From: Cyprinodon diabolis
Lineage: Eukaryota; Chordata; Actinopteri; Cyprinodontiformes; Cyprinodontidae
Direction of reading: 5' to 3'
DNA: 64,000 nucleotides
Assembly: GCA_030533445.1 (NCBI GenBank)
Contig: CM060083.1
Location: 28,705,666-28,769,665, forward strand
Numbering within the stretch: the first letter of the stretch is position 1; each line of letters begins with the position of its first letter. The position numbers and the translations under genes are program-made. The notes below the pieces were generated by a model, which did not search any database, had not been told where the DNA came from, and worked only from the letters and a program-made list of their open reading frames with translations. Below, one piece after another: positions 34,701-45,124 of this stretch.

Positions 34701-34834
34701 CTGGCTTCTTCTTTAGGAGAAGAGTTGGACTTCTCCACGGAGTCCGCCTCGGCCGGAGAAGGCGTCGGCTTTGCCTTAGAGACCGGTGGTGGAGACTTGG
34801 TGAAAAAGTTGAAGAGTGAACTTTGCTTCGCCAT
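19750..34834 (-). CDS. msh6: DNA mismatch repair protein Msh6
   Basis: Coding exons in transcript order: 34834-34578, 29690-29488, 29387-29215, 26244-23685, 22739-22456, 22375-22258, 22173-22084, 21970-21816, 20102-19903, 19831-19750. They total 4122 nt (1373 aa plus stop) in 10 exons, as in human, all GT-AG and in phase. Msh6 pairs with Msh2 to form MutS-alpha, which recognises base mismatches and small loops in the nucleus. Visible motifs: PIP box QSSLFNFF at 4-11 for PCNA binding; PWWP domain in exon 2 ([13 protein letters not shown]); an acidic and lysine-rich linker; the mismatch-binding Phe-Tyr-Glu at 440-442 ([10 protein letters not shown]); Walker [10 protein letters not shown] at 1147-1155; signature region GESTF near 1199; Walker B LLDELGRGT with Asp-Glu at about 1226-1227. 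The start codon has a good context (CACATGG). The last exon encodes a C-terminal tail that diverges from human. Confidence 0.98.
20103..21815 (-). other. msh6: msh6 intron 8
   Basis: A 1.7-kb intron between the exon ending at the GHM codons and the [10 protein letters not shown] exon. Almost half is the long-armed inverted-repeat element at 20822-21607; the rest is AT-rich. Confidence 0.85.
20822..21607 (-). mobile_element. Fold-back DNA transposon with long terminal inverted repeats
   Basis: Two arms of about 240 bp (20822-21060 and about 21365-21607) are near-perfect reverse complements, beginning AATCCGTGTATCATTCGTTC. The element is flanked by a 6-bp duplication, cccatg (20816-20821 and 21608-21613). 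The unique centre, on the minus strand, carries an ATG-initiated frame beginning [20 protein letters not shown] that runs about 30 codons to TTCCAG/GTATAA, a splice-donor-like site at about 21195. A 6-bp duplication is rare among DNA transposons; the superfamily is not clear to me. Confidence 0.8.
22740..23684 (-). other. msh6: msh6 intron 4
   Basis: A 945-bp intron following the very long exon 4. It contains the 471-bp inverted repeat at 22824-23294. The sequence near its 5' end (about 23505-23525, reading TTTAAAGGAATAGTACACCC on the minus strand) resembles a MITE terminus. Confidence 0.85.
22824..23294 (-). mobile_element. Inverted-repeat MITE in msh6 intron 4
   Basis: Arms of about 173 bp (22824-22996 and 23121-23294) pair with few mismatches and begin TATTCCAAGTGTCCTGAGT. 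The loop carries, on the minus strand, an ATG frame starting [20 protein letters not shown]. The possible target duplication is TA only, so the true ends are uncertain. The MITE-like end near 23525 may mean a larger parent element. Confidence 0.65.
26500..26580 (+). pseudogene. Tc1 transposase fragment
   Basis: Plus-strand codons 26527-26559 read [11 protein letters not shown], the block that follows the first catalytic Asp region in Tc1 transposases. It has no open frame or ends left. Confidence 0.55.
26762..26963. mobile_element. Palindromic hAT MITE (202 bp)
   Basis: The ends CAGGCATCCCCAA and TTGGGGATGCCTG are perfect inverted repeats, and most of the element pairs with itself. The 8-bp duplication tattaacc (26754-26761, 26964-26971) is identical on both sides. 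It sits inside the Tc1 relic. Confidence 0.9.
27484..28680. mobile_element. Non-autonomous hAT-type element (1197 bp)
   Basis: The ends TAGGGCTGCAAC and GTTGCAGCCCTA are perfect 12-bp inverted repeats, followed by ATCGATTAATCG-like blocks seen in a common fish repeat. The flanking 8-mers caatcagt (27476-27483) and ccattagt (28681-28688) agree at 6 of 8 positions, consistent with an aged hAT duplication. It lies in the Tc1 relic, so it is younger than that element. There is a GC-rich patch near 28200-28330 and no transposase frame. Confidence 0.8.
29764..30300. repeat. Diverged hAT-like repeat, shared with 35500-35870
   Basis: Blocks such as AAATCAAGAAATAATTGCTGG (here ACATCAAGAAATAATTGCTG), GATATCAGCAGCAGC and TTTTCATGCAGTCAT recur in the same order at 35600-35720. 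The AT-rich leading part with TAATCAATTAATC resembles the hAT ends at 27484. No clean ends were found. Confidence 0.6.
30638..31250. mobile_element. MITE in msh6 intron 1
   Basis: Imperfect inverted repeats of about 45 bp: left GCTATGTTCACACTGCAGCC, right, reverse-complemented, CTACGCTCACACTGCAGGAG, both followed by CCGATTTTTT-like sequence. The interior has CGGATTTGG/GATCCGAC-type short repeats. The target duplication is unclear, so the superfamily is undetermined. Confidence 0.65.
31436..33047 (-). mobile_element. Complete Tc1/mariner transposon (1612 bp)
   Basis: The ends are CAGGTGCTGGTCATAAAATT and its reverse complement, with TA duplications at 31434-31435 and 33048-33049. Terminal inverted repeats are 202 bp each (31436-31637 and 32846-33047) with very few differences; one is visible near 33028. 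It carries one uninterrupted transposase gene. It lies in msh6 intron 1 with the transposase on the same strand as msh6. A nearly identical copy in the opposite orientation begins at 62997. Confidence 0.97.
31724..32728 (-). CDS. Tc1-like transposase, intact
   Basis: 334 aa from the MGKTADL start; an in-frame ATG 12 codons upstream (32764) is possible but the MGKT start fits the family. The N-terminal paired-like helix-turn-helix includes [19 protein letters not shown] at about 25-43, followed by a basic GRKRCGRKK linker and a second DNA-binding half. Catalytic triad in MGKT numbering: Asp148 (MFSDESKF), Asp238 (FQQDLAPAH), Glu273 (NPIENLWG). The 34-residue gap gives DD34E, the Tc1 signature. 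It would bind the element's inverted repeats and cut and paste it at TA. Length is normal and there are no stops or frameshifts, so it may be functional. Confidence 0.95.
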   Translation of the reverse strand: MGKTADLTVVQKTTIDTLHKEGKTQKVIAKEAGCSQSSVSKHINREAKGRKRCGRKKCTSKRDNRTLERIVKQNPFKNVGEIHKEWTAAGVSASRTTTHRRMKDMGFCCRIPCVKPLLNHRQRQKRLAWAKEKQDWTAGEWSKVMFSDESKFCISFGNQGPRVWRKRREALHPRCLKSSVKFPQSVMVWGAMSSAGVGPLCFLRSRVNAATYQEVLEHFMLPAADQLFGDADFIFQQDLAPAHSAKATSTWLKDHGIPVLNWPANSPDLNPIENLWGIVKKKMQYTRPNNSEELKATIRATWAIITPEQCHRLIDSMPRRIAAVIQAKGGPTKY

Positions 34835-35110
34835 GTGCTCACGTTTGACTTCCGCTTTAGCTGCTTTCCTGATATATTCCGAAAGGAATAGTCCCCCCTA
34901 ATCCAGCCCTCACTACCTAGCATACAGCTAAAGCTCTGCAGCTCGACAGCAGGCAACTCGCGCGAAACAAACACACGAGGCGAGGTGGGCGGGACCAAAA
35001 CAGCTCTCGACCAATGACAATTCACGACACTCTGAGGTGGGAATCACGAGTTCTTAACACGACTTCGCCTATTGGTCAGTGTTGGCGCGAACAGAGCAGA
35101 GGACTTTTCA
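34835..35110 (-). promoter_or_regulatory. msh6: msh6 promoter
   Basis: A TATA-less upstream region with a GC box GGGCGGG at 34987-34993, a CCAAT on the plus strand at 35011-35015, a CCAAT on the minus strand (ATTGG, 35071-35075) and an E2F-like site TTGGCGCGAA at 35082-35091. Sp1 and E2F control of mismatch-repair genes at G1/S is established in mammals; the sites here make the same control plausible. The site functions are inferred from motif match only. Confidence 0.65.
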
Positions 35111-35429
35111 CAAATCTACTGATATCATCAATACAAAGTGTGAAAGGAGATAGCGGGACACTGAAAGATTTAATGCCCACATTTTTCATTACCCACATTA
35201 TTTCCTGAGATATAACTAATTAAATGTGATATTGAACCAGCGTCAATTTTGACAAAATGTCAAATGAGTACTAGGGTTATTTACTTATTTATTTTTTGAA
35301 ATATTTGAAAATTTTGTTAAATACTTCTCTCCCAGTGTTGTCTAATTTCAGTCTGGATAGTTTTAATCCATAATCCAACTGTTTGTAATTAAGATTTTTT
35401 TCAGATTTCAGTCAGCAAGGGCCTTGCTT

Positions 35430-35433
<4 letters not shown>

Positions 35434-35487
<54 letters not shown>

Positions 35488-35496
35488 CATACATAC
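35434..35496. repeat. (TA)n then (CATA)n microsatellite
   Basis: About 25 TA units pass into four CATA-like units. Confidence 0.9.
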
Positions 35497-35924
35497 AGAT
35501 TACAATTAGTCGGATTAATAGTGATTAATTGATTATTGAAATAGTGGTTAACTAATTTAGTAATTGATTAATCGTTAACGGAAGTATAGAGACTCTAAAA
35601 CGCCTTTGGCTGACAAAAAAAATCAAGAAATAATTGCTGGATAAATCAATTTCTAGAATAACTGATATCAGCAGCAGCCTTCATTTTCATGCAGTCATTA
35701 TTTGCATTGATTTCTATAATACTTTTTTTTGGGTTATAATTCAACTGTTTTTATACCTGTTTAAACGATTATGATGTTTTAATAAAGAATCATTAGTAGA
35801 GGTTTTATTCATTGTGGATAAGCCATCGGGCTTATATTTACAACTACACATGTTATTTGGTATGTTGTAGAGAACAGTCATCTTTAGAAAGATTTCAGTC
35901 AGCAAGGGCCATGCTTAGACTAGA

Positions 35925-35930
<6 letters not shown>

Positions 35931-35992
<62 letters not shown>
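35931..35992. repeat. (TA)n microsatellite
   Basis: About 30 TA units, preceded by the same leader as the tract at 35434. Confidence 0.9.
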
Positions 35993-35996
<4 letters not shown>

Positions 35997-36440
35997 AAAA
36001 GGGAATAGGGAATTTTGCTTTTAAATAAAGCTGTTTCCTACTCAATACACAAAGATCCAAGATTTTTGGAGTCTGCAAGATATGTTGTGTTCAACAACAA
36101 CAACAAAAATCCTTTAATGGAAAAAGGGGCTTTATTTTCCAGGTTGTTGAAGTTGCTTATATTGAAATTAACAAATATATGGCTAAGAAGGCACTTTAGA
36201 TAATTGTAGAAGCAGCTATTTCTCTGCTCATTGAGACAGTCAGTGAAGAAGGATGAGATGATCAATAAATGGGATTGATCTGAATTTAATTTGGACAAAT
36301 TGCCTCTTATGCAAATGATAATGAGTTTGACCTATCAGTCTTGTGCAATACCCAGTGAGGAGATTTGCTATAAAGTAATGTTACGTAGATGCATTGAATT
36401 AAATTGGTAGTTTCATATTGCATGATTTTCTTAACTTTAC

Positions 36441-36481
36441 TGAATTTCCCTTTGGGATTAATAAAGTATTATTGAATTGAA
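36441..36481 (+). mobile_element. LINE 3' tail fragment
   Basis: AATTTCCCTTTGGGATTAAT followed by AAAGTATTATTGAATTGAA matches the 3' end typical of fish Rex1-like LINEs; the LINE relic at 45125-46045 has the same tail on the other strand. Confidence 0.6.
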
Positions 36482-38347
36482 ATTCCAGATTTGATCAGAT
36501 TTACTATCTTAAAAACAAGGATTCATCATTTGATAGTCTTTTTTTCCTGAATAGCATGGTGTTTTCCAAGATTGCACATCTTTTTTCTACGAAACACAAA
36601 GCATCATGGAACGATTTTATGATTCTGACAATTCTATCAATCATATGGCATCATTTAACATGTATTTACTGAGTTATCAATAAAGCTGCAACCCACACTC
36701 AACCCATCAAACTGCCTCTGCTGCAGCATGACTGCAGCAAAACTGAAAAAAAGAAGGAAAGGAAGCTATCAGCACAGAAAATGAATAACCTGTGTCAGTG
36801 TAGATTAATGTTGCAGCTGGAAGATTCAAACCTTTTCACGTGTGTCCAGTTAACTGTTATACCTACTTATTGCCAGCAGAGAGCAGCAGAATAAAATGAA
36901 CTCTACCAGAAACTATATGCATATTATCCAAAAAATAGTTAATAATAGTCCCGTTATGATTGTAGAACTGTTTGTATCTTACATACAGCAATGCATATGT
37001 AGTATCTAAACTGTGTGCATCTATACAGCATTCCTGGTGTACAAAGTACTAAAATATGTCACTGCATCAATCCAAAACTCCCACCACAACAATGATCAGA
37101 AAATAAAGGATGGCCTTACATATTCAAAACCAGCAAACATCCTCCCACGTAGGACTTTTTTGGCGTATGGTGTGTGGGTGATAGAATAGCATCTAATTAA
37201 GATGGAAGCTCACACAGCAGTTATATTTCAGTTCAGCAAGGCTAGAGACCACCACTATATAAGAAGCAAACAATAACTAAACAGAAATACCAGGATCCAT
37301 AAAGAGACCGTTGCAGGTTGTTTCTCACACTATCTGTTAGGAAGCTTGTATAGATCCACAATAATCAGATGACTTTTAGTTAAATGAGAGTGGCTAATTA
37401 TGTTTGAATGATACATAATTAAAGAGGTTTCTAAAAAATAAGGAGAAAGGAAAGAAAAAGGAAATTGCCTTTTGTTTTATCTCAGATATTGCTTTTAGCA
37501 ATCCGGATAGTAGTAGCCTTTTGCTTTAGAGCACCTAATTATCAGCTAAAATATATTTGAAGCCAACAAAGGAGATTTGTGTTTTAAACAGAGACTGCAT
37601 TGTTACATAGTGGGGAAAAAAGTAAGAATTTACCAATTTCAGCATTGATCAGAATTTACAGAAAATGCAATGCATGGCAAAAAACAAACACTGTACATCA
37701 CTGAAGCATCATGACAGAAGCATAATGCTGTGTGGCTGTTTTTGTTTAGCAGGTTCAGGGAAGCTGCTATGAGTTCGTTTTAAGATGACTGAAGCTAAAT
37801 TCAGAATGATCCTAAAAGGCTCTAGGGGCACCAGGATGGAGGAATAATAATATTTTAAATAAAAGTACAACTCAGACAATCTGACTCATAAATGTAACAT
37901 GTACTTCTTAATTATTAAAAGAATATGAACCCCCATACTGTATAGTTCAAAAAGTGGCTTGGTCCACATGCTGTTTCCAATAGGTATCTCTTTGCTTCGG
38001 AGTGGAAAAATAGATTATGGGGAAAAATGGGACAGAAAAAAAATGGATTATAAATATTTGTATTTTCTGGATGGATTCAACTGAAATCTGGACATCTTTT
38101 CAGGATGTTAATGTCAGATATAAGCCTAATTAATTTTGACAGGCATTTTAGATTGGTTCCTATGGCTCCATTGAAACCAGAATAAGTATATTTGGCTTTA
38201 TTTTAGAGTATTGGAGCTAACTGTATCTAGAATATCATATAGTAGATAAATCGACAAATGGATGGTTAAAACATTTTATATAGACCTGAAGTTATAGTCT
38301 AAAACTTAAGAGAGCTGTGCCTTTATAAGCGGCTATAAGTGGATTAA
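36482..38347. other. Intergenic DNA, possible old Tc1 fragment
   Basis: Around 37600-37830 there are phrases reminiscent of Tc1 transposase (a GCATAATGCTGTGTGGCTGT block), too decayed to align by eye. Otherwise nothing was recognised. Confidence 0.4.
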
Positions 38348-38573
38348 GGGGAGTGTTGGCCATTGGTTAGAGCAGTGCGCTTGTGTCTGAGAAGGTTGCA
38401 AGGTTCAATCCCAACAGCCTGCACTCTGGGTCCCTGAGCAAGACCCTTAACTCCACACTGCTCCCCAGGCACTGTACAATGGCAGCCCACTGCTCCCCAA
38501 GGGGATGGGTTAAATGCAGAGGTAAACTTCCCCAAAATGACATCAATAAAGTTTAATTATTATTATTATTAAA
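38348..38573 (+). mobile_element. tRNA-derived SINE, near full length
   Basis: The head resembles a tRNA gene: an A-box-like TTGGCCATTGGTTAGAGC and a B-box GGTTCAATCCC at 38402-38412. A CTGGGTCCCTGAGCAAGACC block follows, then CTCCCCAGGCACTG, ATCAATAAAGTTTAATTATT and an ATT-repeat tail. Copies occur at 3697-3835 (tail only) and 54801-55000 (minus strand). Such elements are transcribed by RNA polymerase III and moved by a partner LINE. Confidence 0.88.
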
Positions 38574-40967
38574 TTTGAGACATAATAGTAACATGTATCA
38601 TGTTTGTTTTTGTCCCTAAAATAAATCTACAGTCTTTTACAAAGCCGCTTTGATGGACTGTTAGATTTAATCATAACGGTGTCCAAATACTACCTTCCAC
38701 CTTATATCACTGATATATTGATATAGGTAAAATATGGACTGGTAAAAAACAACGATAAAACTACTATTAGTACTTCAAAATCAAACTACTCAAATATACA
38801 TTTACATTTAGTTTTCATGGGATTTCATTTTTCGCCCCTGCTTTGTAAACAGTGTTTTTGACCAATTTATCTATTTTTTGGTAAAGATGTGTAAGAAATC
38901 TGTTTAGTGAAGGACCTTAAGGCAGCACTGTGTTACTTTATCAGTTACAGGCATTGGTGCTTTTTCCAGTGTGTGTATCTGTGTTAAGTCATGTCTACAG
39001 TGCAGACAGATCAAGACCAACCAAAATCTGACACAAAGTCTGAGACAAGACATGAGGTTTGTGGATTCTAGCTATTTATTTTAATGATCTTTAAAAGAGA
39101 ATTAACTAAATGAGTTCCAAATACGCAGAAATCATAGATGCAGAACTTGCAACAAAATGTGGATCTAGAGTTTTTGCTGATGTGGACCAGATATTACTGT
39201 TTCTAAAGAATTTTTAAAGCAGTGCGTTATTTTGATTCCACCTCACTACTGTATACTACTAGTTGCTGAACAATGAAATCCAAATCAAACTCTCTGACGT
39301 TTTGTTTGTAATATGACAGAATATACAAAAACCTTAGGGGATTTAAAGGCATTTTCAGTTCTGTAATCAGAGAAAGGTTGTTTTCCCTCTGATTTGCTAA
39401 CAAGGCACACTGGGTTTACTTCTAACATTTAGAAAGGTCTCTTGACTAAACTGAAATATCACTGGAAATTGCAAATAACAGAAACGTGGTCAGATGATTT
39501 CAGTGAAGATACATTGTAATCAGTTAAAAATCAGCCACATGGTAACGTTTTCTACATCTCTGCCTCTCTGCAAGCCTTCTTTGTCTCCGTGCATCTTCAA
39601 AAGAACACATGTATTCACATTTGTTTTTCCAAAGCAAGCACACTAAAAGGTCTGATACCACAAAGTGTGATTAAGAGATTCCAAGTTTCTGGTCAGAGTT
39701 AAACTGTATTATAGATCTCTTACCATCTCTATGACTCTCATCTCTGTAATAATACACTGAAAGCATCAAAGAATACTCTCATAAACTATTTATACTCCAA
39801 GCACACTGGAGGACAAGCAATGTTGGTTGCTCACTTGTCTGGGCCGGGTGGATTGTTTCATGAAATAAAATGGGTAAGTGAGGTAAAGTGCAGCATTAGA
39901 TAACCCTATAAAATGTTACAGCTTCATTTGCCCTCTGTGATGTGACGGTCACATGGCCTGGCTGCTCCGGGCAAAATGGATGTTTAAAATGCAGCGCTTC
40001 ATCGGCCTAAATTATGGAACAGGCAACATAGCCAAAAACGTTTCTCCTTCTCACTTGATTCTAAAGCAACAAATTAAAGTCATCTGATGGAAAGAGAGCA
40101 AGTAGTCTTAAAGTGACCAATGATTTAAAGGTAAAGCTTTTTCTCCCATAAAGCAGAGTACTCAGGTCTGGGCATCAATCTGTTTCATAAGTAATTACTT
40201 TTACCTGCTCTGTCCTTGGATTAAAAAAATAAAATAAAATACATGTAAGTCATGTAATGTTTTTATGTACTTTTGTCCTTATCTGCTATTGTGTCACAAG
40301 ACAACCAAATGGAAAAGATGCATAAAGCCCTTTAAAAGTTCAATTTTTTAAGTGATTCTCAAAATAAGATGCTAAAGTTTTAGGAAAAGTTGAGCTTTAC
40401 GTTTGATGTCCTGTGCTGCTTGGTGGCTTTAAATTAGTAAAACTGCATAAATAGAGAGCCTTTCAACATTATTAACGAGGCTTCTGAGTAGTTTGATGCA
40501 ATGCAGCTCCAAACACTGGAGAATTGAAGAAAAAGAAAACAATTTACAGATAGAGCATGCTAAAATACTTATATTGCTTAAAAAACAATCTACAGTTGGT
40601 CACATTGAACTCCCAATGGGATTTTGAAGATTTATCAGTATATTTTTTTTATTTTTTTTTTTTTTATGGCCGACCAAAACAAAGTGATTGTAAATACGAA
40701 GAGAGTTAAAAATACTTCTCAAGACATGTTTTAAAGAAAATCTATAACAAAAATGCAGAATCATTGGTGGCATGTCTACCAGCTTTGTACATCATGAAAC
40801 TGACATGTTTGCTCATAGTTCTTCTCCAAGTAGGTAGTCTTTCAGACCGATGGATTTGCAGTCCTCTGATAGAGGATATCCTGTCCCCGCATTTCAGTTT
40901 AAGGTAGCCTCACTTTCTAGTAGGTTTACACTTGTGGCATATTCAAATTATTTCAAATGATGACCAA
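38574..40967. other. Intergenic DNA; possible conserved non-coding stretch
   Basis: No gene was seen. 39830-40030 is richer in GC and in varied sequence than its surroundings and contains no repeat I know. Confidence 0.4.
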
Positions 40968-41070
40968 TTAGCACTTGTGTCTTGCAGCAATAAGGTCCTG
41001 GGTTCTTTTCTCCCCATGCATGCATGGTTTCTGGTCTTCTCCCACTGGCCAAAAGCATGATTGTTAGTGT
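40968..41070 (+). repeat. Fragment of a dispersed teleost repeat
   Basis: The order TTGCAGCAATAAGGTCCTGG, CCCCATGCATGCATGG and TCTTCTCCCACTGGCC matches a common fish repeat whose consensus reads through GCAAGAAGGTCCTGGGTTC. A piece of the same repeat lies in the opposite orientation at 50449-50605. Confidence 0.6.
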
Positions 41071-42102
41071 GTACAATGAAAATAATAATGCAACCGATTT
41101 TGGCATTAACTTAATCATATTTAGTTACTTTCAAACACAATTGTTTGATTTTAGCAGGGTAGGACATAAAGCAATTCTATTAAAGTAACTAAATACGATT
41201 ACGTAAATGCTGAAAGCAGTATGTTCTTCAGTCTTCATGATGCTGTTTGTTCACTAACGTTCTTAAAAAAAACCTCTGCGATCTTCATTAAACAGCTGAA
41301 TTTATATGAAGATTAACATATAATTAGGATGATTGTATGAAGCGTCGACACATTATTTATATATTGGAACAAAAATAAATGGGGCTGAATGTATGTATAT
41401 GCCACACCCTTTTAAATTTTTTATTACCGAGCATTTTAAGAAGACAGTATCCTTTTACCCTTCACTTCATAAAGACACCACTTGTTTTGGTCTGCTGAAC
41501 AAAATCGGACTAAAATACATTTTAATTTGCAATTGTAATGAGTAAAAAAATCAAGTTGTATTAATGCTCTCCAGGGAACTACCTTTAGTGCAGCATCAGG
41601 AGTTTCAAAGAGTTTACCTCAGATTTTAGTGTAGGACACACTATCTGAAAAGGTTTCAATCCTATCCATTTCTCACACTATATGTCACCTAGTCTGGCAT
41701 AAATGTCACTTCAAAACAGCCTTATGGGAAAATCATGTCTACTGCATGTGTCCTGGAAAAGGAACAAGAAAACTGGCTAGAGTCTGTTTCCATCTGTCTT
41801 ATTTTAAATCCCATTTGGCTCCAATAGATTGCAACATCATTGCTTGATTTGTCATAGTATTCTTATTTATTAATTATTCCACTTTGTTTCATTTTTATGC
41901 CTGATATTCCCTCTCATTGTCCCTGGATCACCACTGAGAGAGACCAAAACTCTGAGGGGCTCCTAAAACATAATGAGGAATGCACAACGGGTTCATGAGG
42001 AGAGTAATTTGCAAAGCACTACTGAGAGAGGAAGAAACAACATGAAATAAAACACAGCCTTTTTCTTCCCCCTCTCTGTCTGCAGCTTTATAGGGTGGCC
42101 AC
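41071..42102. other. Intergenic DNA, nothing recognised
   Basis: No coding or repeat signal stands out. The last 8 bases, gtggccac (42095-42102), are the target duplication of the next hAT copy. Confidence 0.5.
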
Positions 42103-43432
42103 CAGTGATGGGACTAACGGCGTTGAAAGTAACGGCGTTACTAACGCCGTTAGCTTGTTTTAGTAACGAGTAATCTAACTAATTACTTTGACTATAACTA
42201 TAACGCAGTTACCATTGCAGACACCCCGTTACTGCGCGTTACTCAGGTCGCACAATGAACCTTTTTTCATGATAGGACTCGTGCGCAGCTGCGTGAAGCT
42301 GACACCCCACCCACGTCAAAAAACTCTGCAAATAGACTGAATGGTTAGTGCAAAGTTCGTGCAGATTTGTGCAGAAAAAATATTGTTTGTGCTACTTTTG
42401 TTTAAGAGATATTAAAGATTATTTTTTAGGTCATCCAGAGGTGCGCGCCTTGTCATGAGAGAGGGGAGGATGAGAATGGCTGATGCATAGTGAGATTCCG
42501 TCTGTCAGTTGGGTAGGTGGGTGTTTCTGCTGGCGGGTGTTAACGTACAGCACACACAGAGAGATGGAGAGTGAGGAGGATCCAGCAGCAAAACAGCGTT
42601 TTCCTGATGGAAATACCGGTGTTACGTCGAGCTGCGTTTCCCCATCACATACGGTTTCCTCTGCATCTCCGCACAGCGCAGGCGGCACGAGTCACCGCGC
42701 AAGCGACAGGAAACGCGCATGCTCGCTAAAGGCGCGCAACAGTCGCCCTGTGCTCGCGCCACAGGAGAACTATGGAGAGCGTGAACGATCAAATGAAAGG
42801 GAGAAATCTGGATGGATGGATGGATGGATGGATGGATGGATGATGGATGGATGGATGGATGGATGGATGGATGGATGGATGGATGGATGATGGATGGATG
42901 GATGGATGGATACTCTGCCTTTTCAACCTACTGTATTTTTTATTTTAAACATTATTTGATGGCCTTTGTGGCAGGGATGGAGATCATTATGTCACACACA
43001 GAGTATAGATCTAGATAGATAGATGATAGATAGATGTTGCAGTATCTATAACAACCCAAACACACAGGATTATTATTTCCAGTTATTAATTTCATATACT
43101 CACCAGATCTGAATGCCCTGTTAAAAAACTTCACATGGCGTTCCCCCCTGATGTCATTTACGTTGAGTTGCAATAAATGCTAAACTCTCTGCAGGTTCTT
43201 GTCTTTGTCGTCCGCTCTATTCAGCTGACTTTGGAAACACACGGCGAGAAGGTGGGGGCTGGGTGGTGAGGATTACGGGGGCGAGAAATGCAAAAGTAAC
43301 GCAATAGTTACTTTTACTAGTAACTAGTTACTTTTATTGTGGAGTAACTCAGTTAGTAACTCAGTTACTTTTTGGGAGAAGTAACTAGTAACTATAACTA
43401 ATTACTTTTTCAAAGTAACGTGCCCAACACTG
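42103..43432. mobile_element. Non-autonomous hAT-type element, copy 2 (1330 bp)
   Basis: The ends are CAGTGATGGG and CCCAACACTG, and the 8-bp duplication gtggccac is identical (42095-42102 and 43433-43440). It is in the same orientation as copy 1. It keeps the [15 protein letters not shown] frame (from 42564) that copy 1 has lost, open into the TGGA array at 42811-42911. It is closest to copy 3: both share the short GATA stretch and the same ATTATTATTTCC variant. Confidence 0.92.
42811..42911. repeat. (TGGA)n microsatellite in hAT copy 2
   Basis: About 24 tetranucleotide units interrupted by shortened TGA units. Confidence 0.9.
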
Positions 43433-43440
43433 GTGGCCAC

Positions 43441-45124
43441 ATAAAGCCAGGTTCTCTCTTTGTTGCATTAGACCAACATGAGACAGATTTTATGATCACA
43501 GGGTTTCGGTATTTTCTTCATACTAGAACCTTGAGACTAATTAAACCCCTAAAGGAAATGTATATTATTCCTCATCCCTCTACAGCCCCACCCCACCTAC
43601 TACTCTAATAATATAAATCTGTATCTTCCATTCATATTAATTCAGCTGCCTCGGGCGAAGGTACAGTGAAGGCAGTCACAGATAGTTGAGTGATCGTGCA
43701 CTCAGCAGGCTTAACAGCAGCTGCAGTATATATTTCTCTGCTTCCACACCAGAATGAGGCACAGCAAAATAAGGAAGAGATGTGGAAGAAGATTCTTTAA
43801 CATACAATCTGAAAATATTCTTTATACATTCAAATTTGTTTATTCTTTATTTCAGACCCCATATATGCAAACCTAGACCAATGAATACTGAAAGGAGAGT
43901 AAAGCTTGTATTATCAAAGTTTTACATCTCCTGTAGACACACTGAGTCGTGGACTCGACACACTGCTTTACAATTCAAAAGCTATTTAACAACATTCATT
44001 TTTAGAATCAATTATTGGCTGCTTATGCCAAAAATGATTGGAACTTGTTTTTCACTCCCCACAAGTAAGTGAAAACCACTTGCTTTATTTTTTGGATGCT
44101 TCAAATTCACAGTCTCGGTCTAAAGTGTCATAATTTTGCTTTGAGTAACTTTGAGTTTTGCAGTTTTGCATCAGCCTTAATTTATTTATCTTAACCTAAT
44201 GAAAAAAACATTTGAAGAACTGAATACAGTTCAAACCAGCAAACCATCTCTGGGTTGCTTAAAAGCATGTCTTTCTCTAAAATGATCATGAAAAAGACAG
44301 TGTGACACGAAGAAAATGTTTGTTTCTTCTACTCCATGTTTTTATTTTAACAAGTTTTTATTCGTGCTTTAAATGAAACTCCTAAAGTTTGTAGATAACA
44401 CCTCTATCATTGTTCAGATCCAGGACAACTGAGTCTTTGTACAGACTGGAGGTGGAATGGTCAGACCACTGATTCATTCAGACTTACCTGGAGCTTAGCC
44501 CACTCACGACAGTGGGGACATCTGTGGGCTGCAGCGAATCCCAACAAACTGCTTTTCTGTATCATACTGAACAACACTGTGTCTACTGTAGATGATTCTG
44601 GGTCCTAGGAAGCAAGTTTTCTCACTATGTGAAATGGTTCATGCACACTGAGAGTTCAGAGGACGTCAAGCAGACACTTTACCTCCACACTTAATACAAT
44701 AAATACATCATTCCAGGACCTCCAGATTCAAGCTAGAATGAACAGTAAGGTCTGCAGGGAAGATGTGCTTCCCTTTCTCTAGGGCTTGTACAGAGCTTGG
44801 GTCAGAAAAATGGAAGCTAGCATCACTGCAGACCCCACACATGCTGGACACATGGTGGTGTTTGTCTTAGCTTTTCTAATTTTCCTAGACACTGGGTGTA
44901 TTTGTATTAGACTTTGACTGGGTGTGTTTAGAAATAAAACTACAGCTTGCTATTTATTAAAACAGTTGCAACAAAGACAATTTCTTCCCCCAGGATGTCG
45001 CTCTGATAAAATGATCAAATCTAGCCATATACTCGTCCTTTGTATTACACACGCATATACAGAAAAAAAACTATATTTTTCATTTTGTTATACCTAATAT
45101 GTATTTATTGATAGCAAAATTGAA
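43441..45124. other. Intergenic DNA, nothing recognised
   Basis: No gene, tRNA or transposon end was identified. Confidence 0.5.

Larger units (their letters stand above)
35111..36440. other. AT-rich intergenic DNA with two TA tracts
   Basis: It contains TA microsatellites, a copy of the 29764 repeat at about 35500-35870, and a duplicated leader before each TA tract (ATTTCAGTCAGCAAGGGCC at about 35405 and 35892). No gene was seen. Confidence 0.6.

Noticed and set aside
42483..42890. Open frame ending in repeated GWMD residues (and its mirror at 55762-56187)
   Set aside because: It is read through the hAT element and its TGGA array. At most its first part (MESEEDPAA...) is a leftover of a transposon gene; it is not a host gene.
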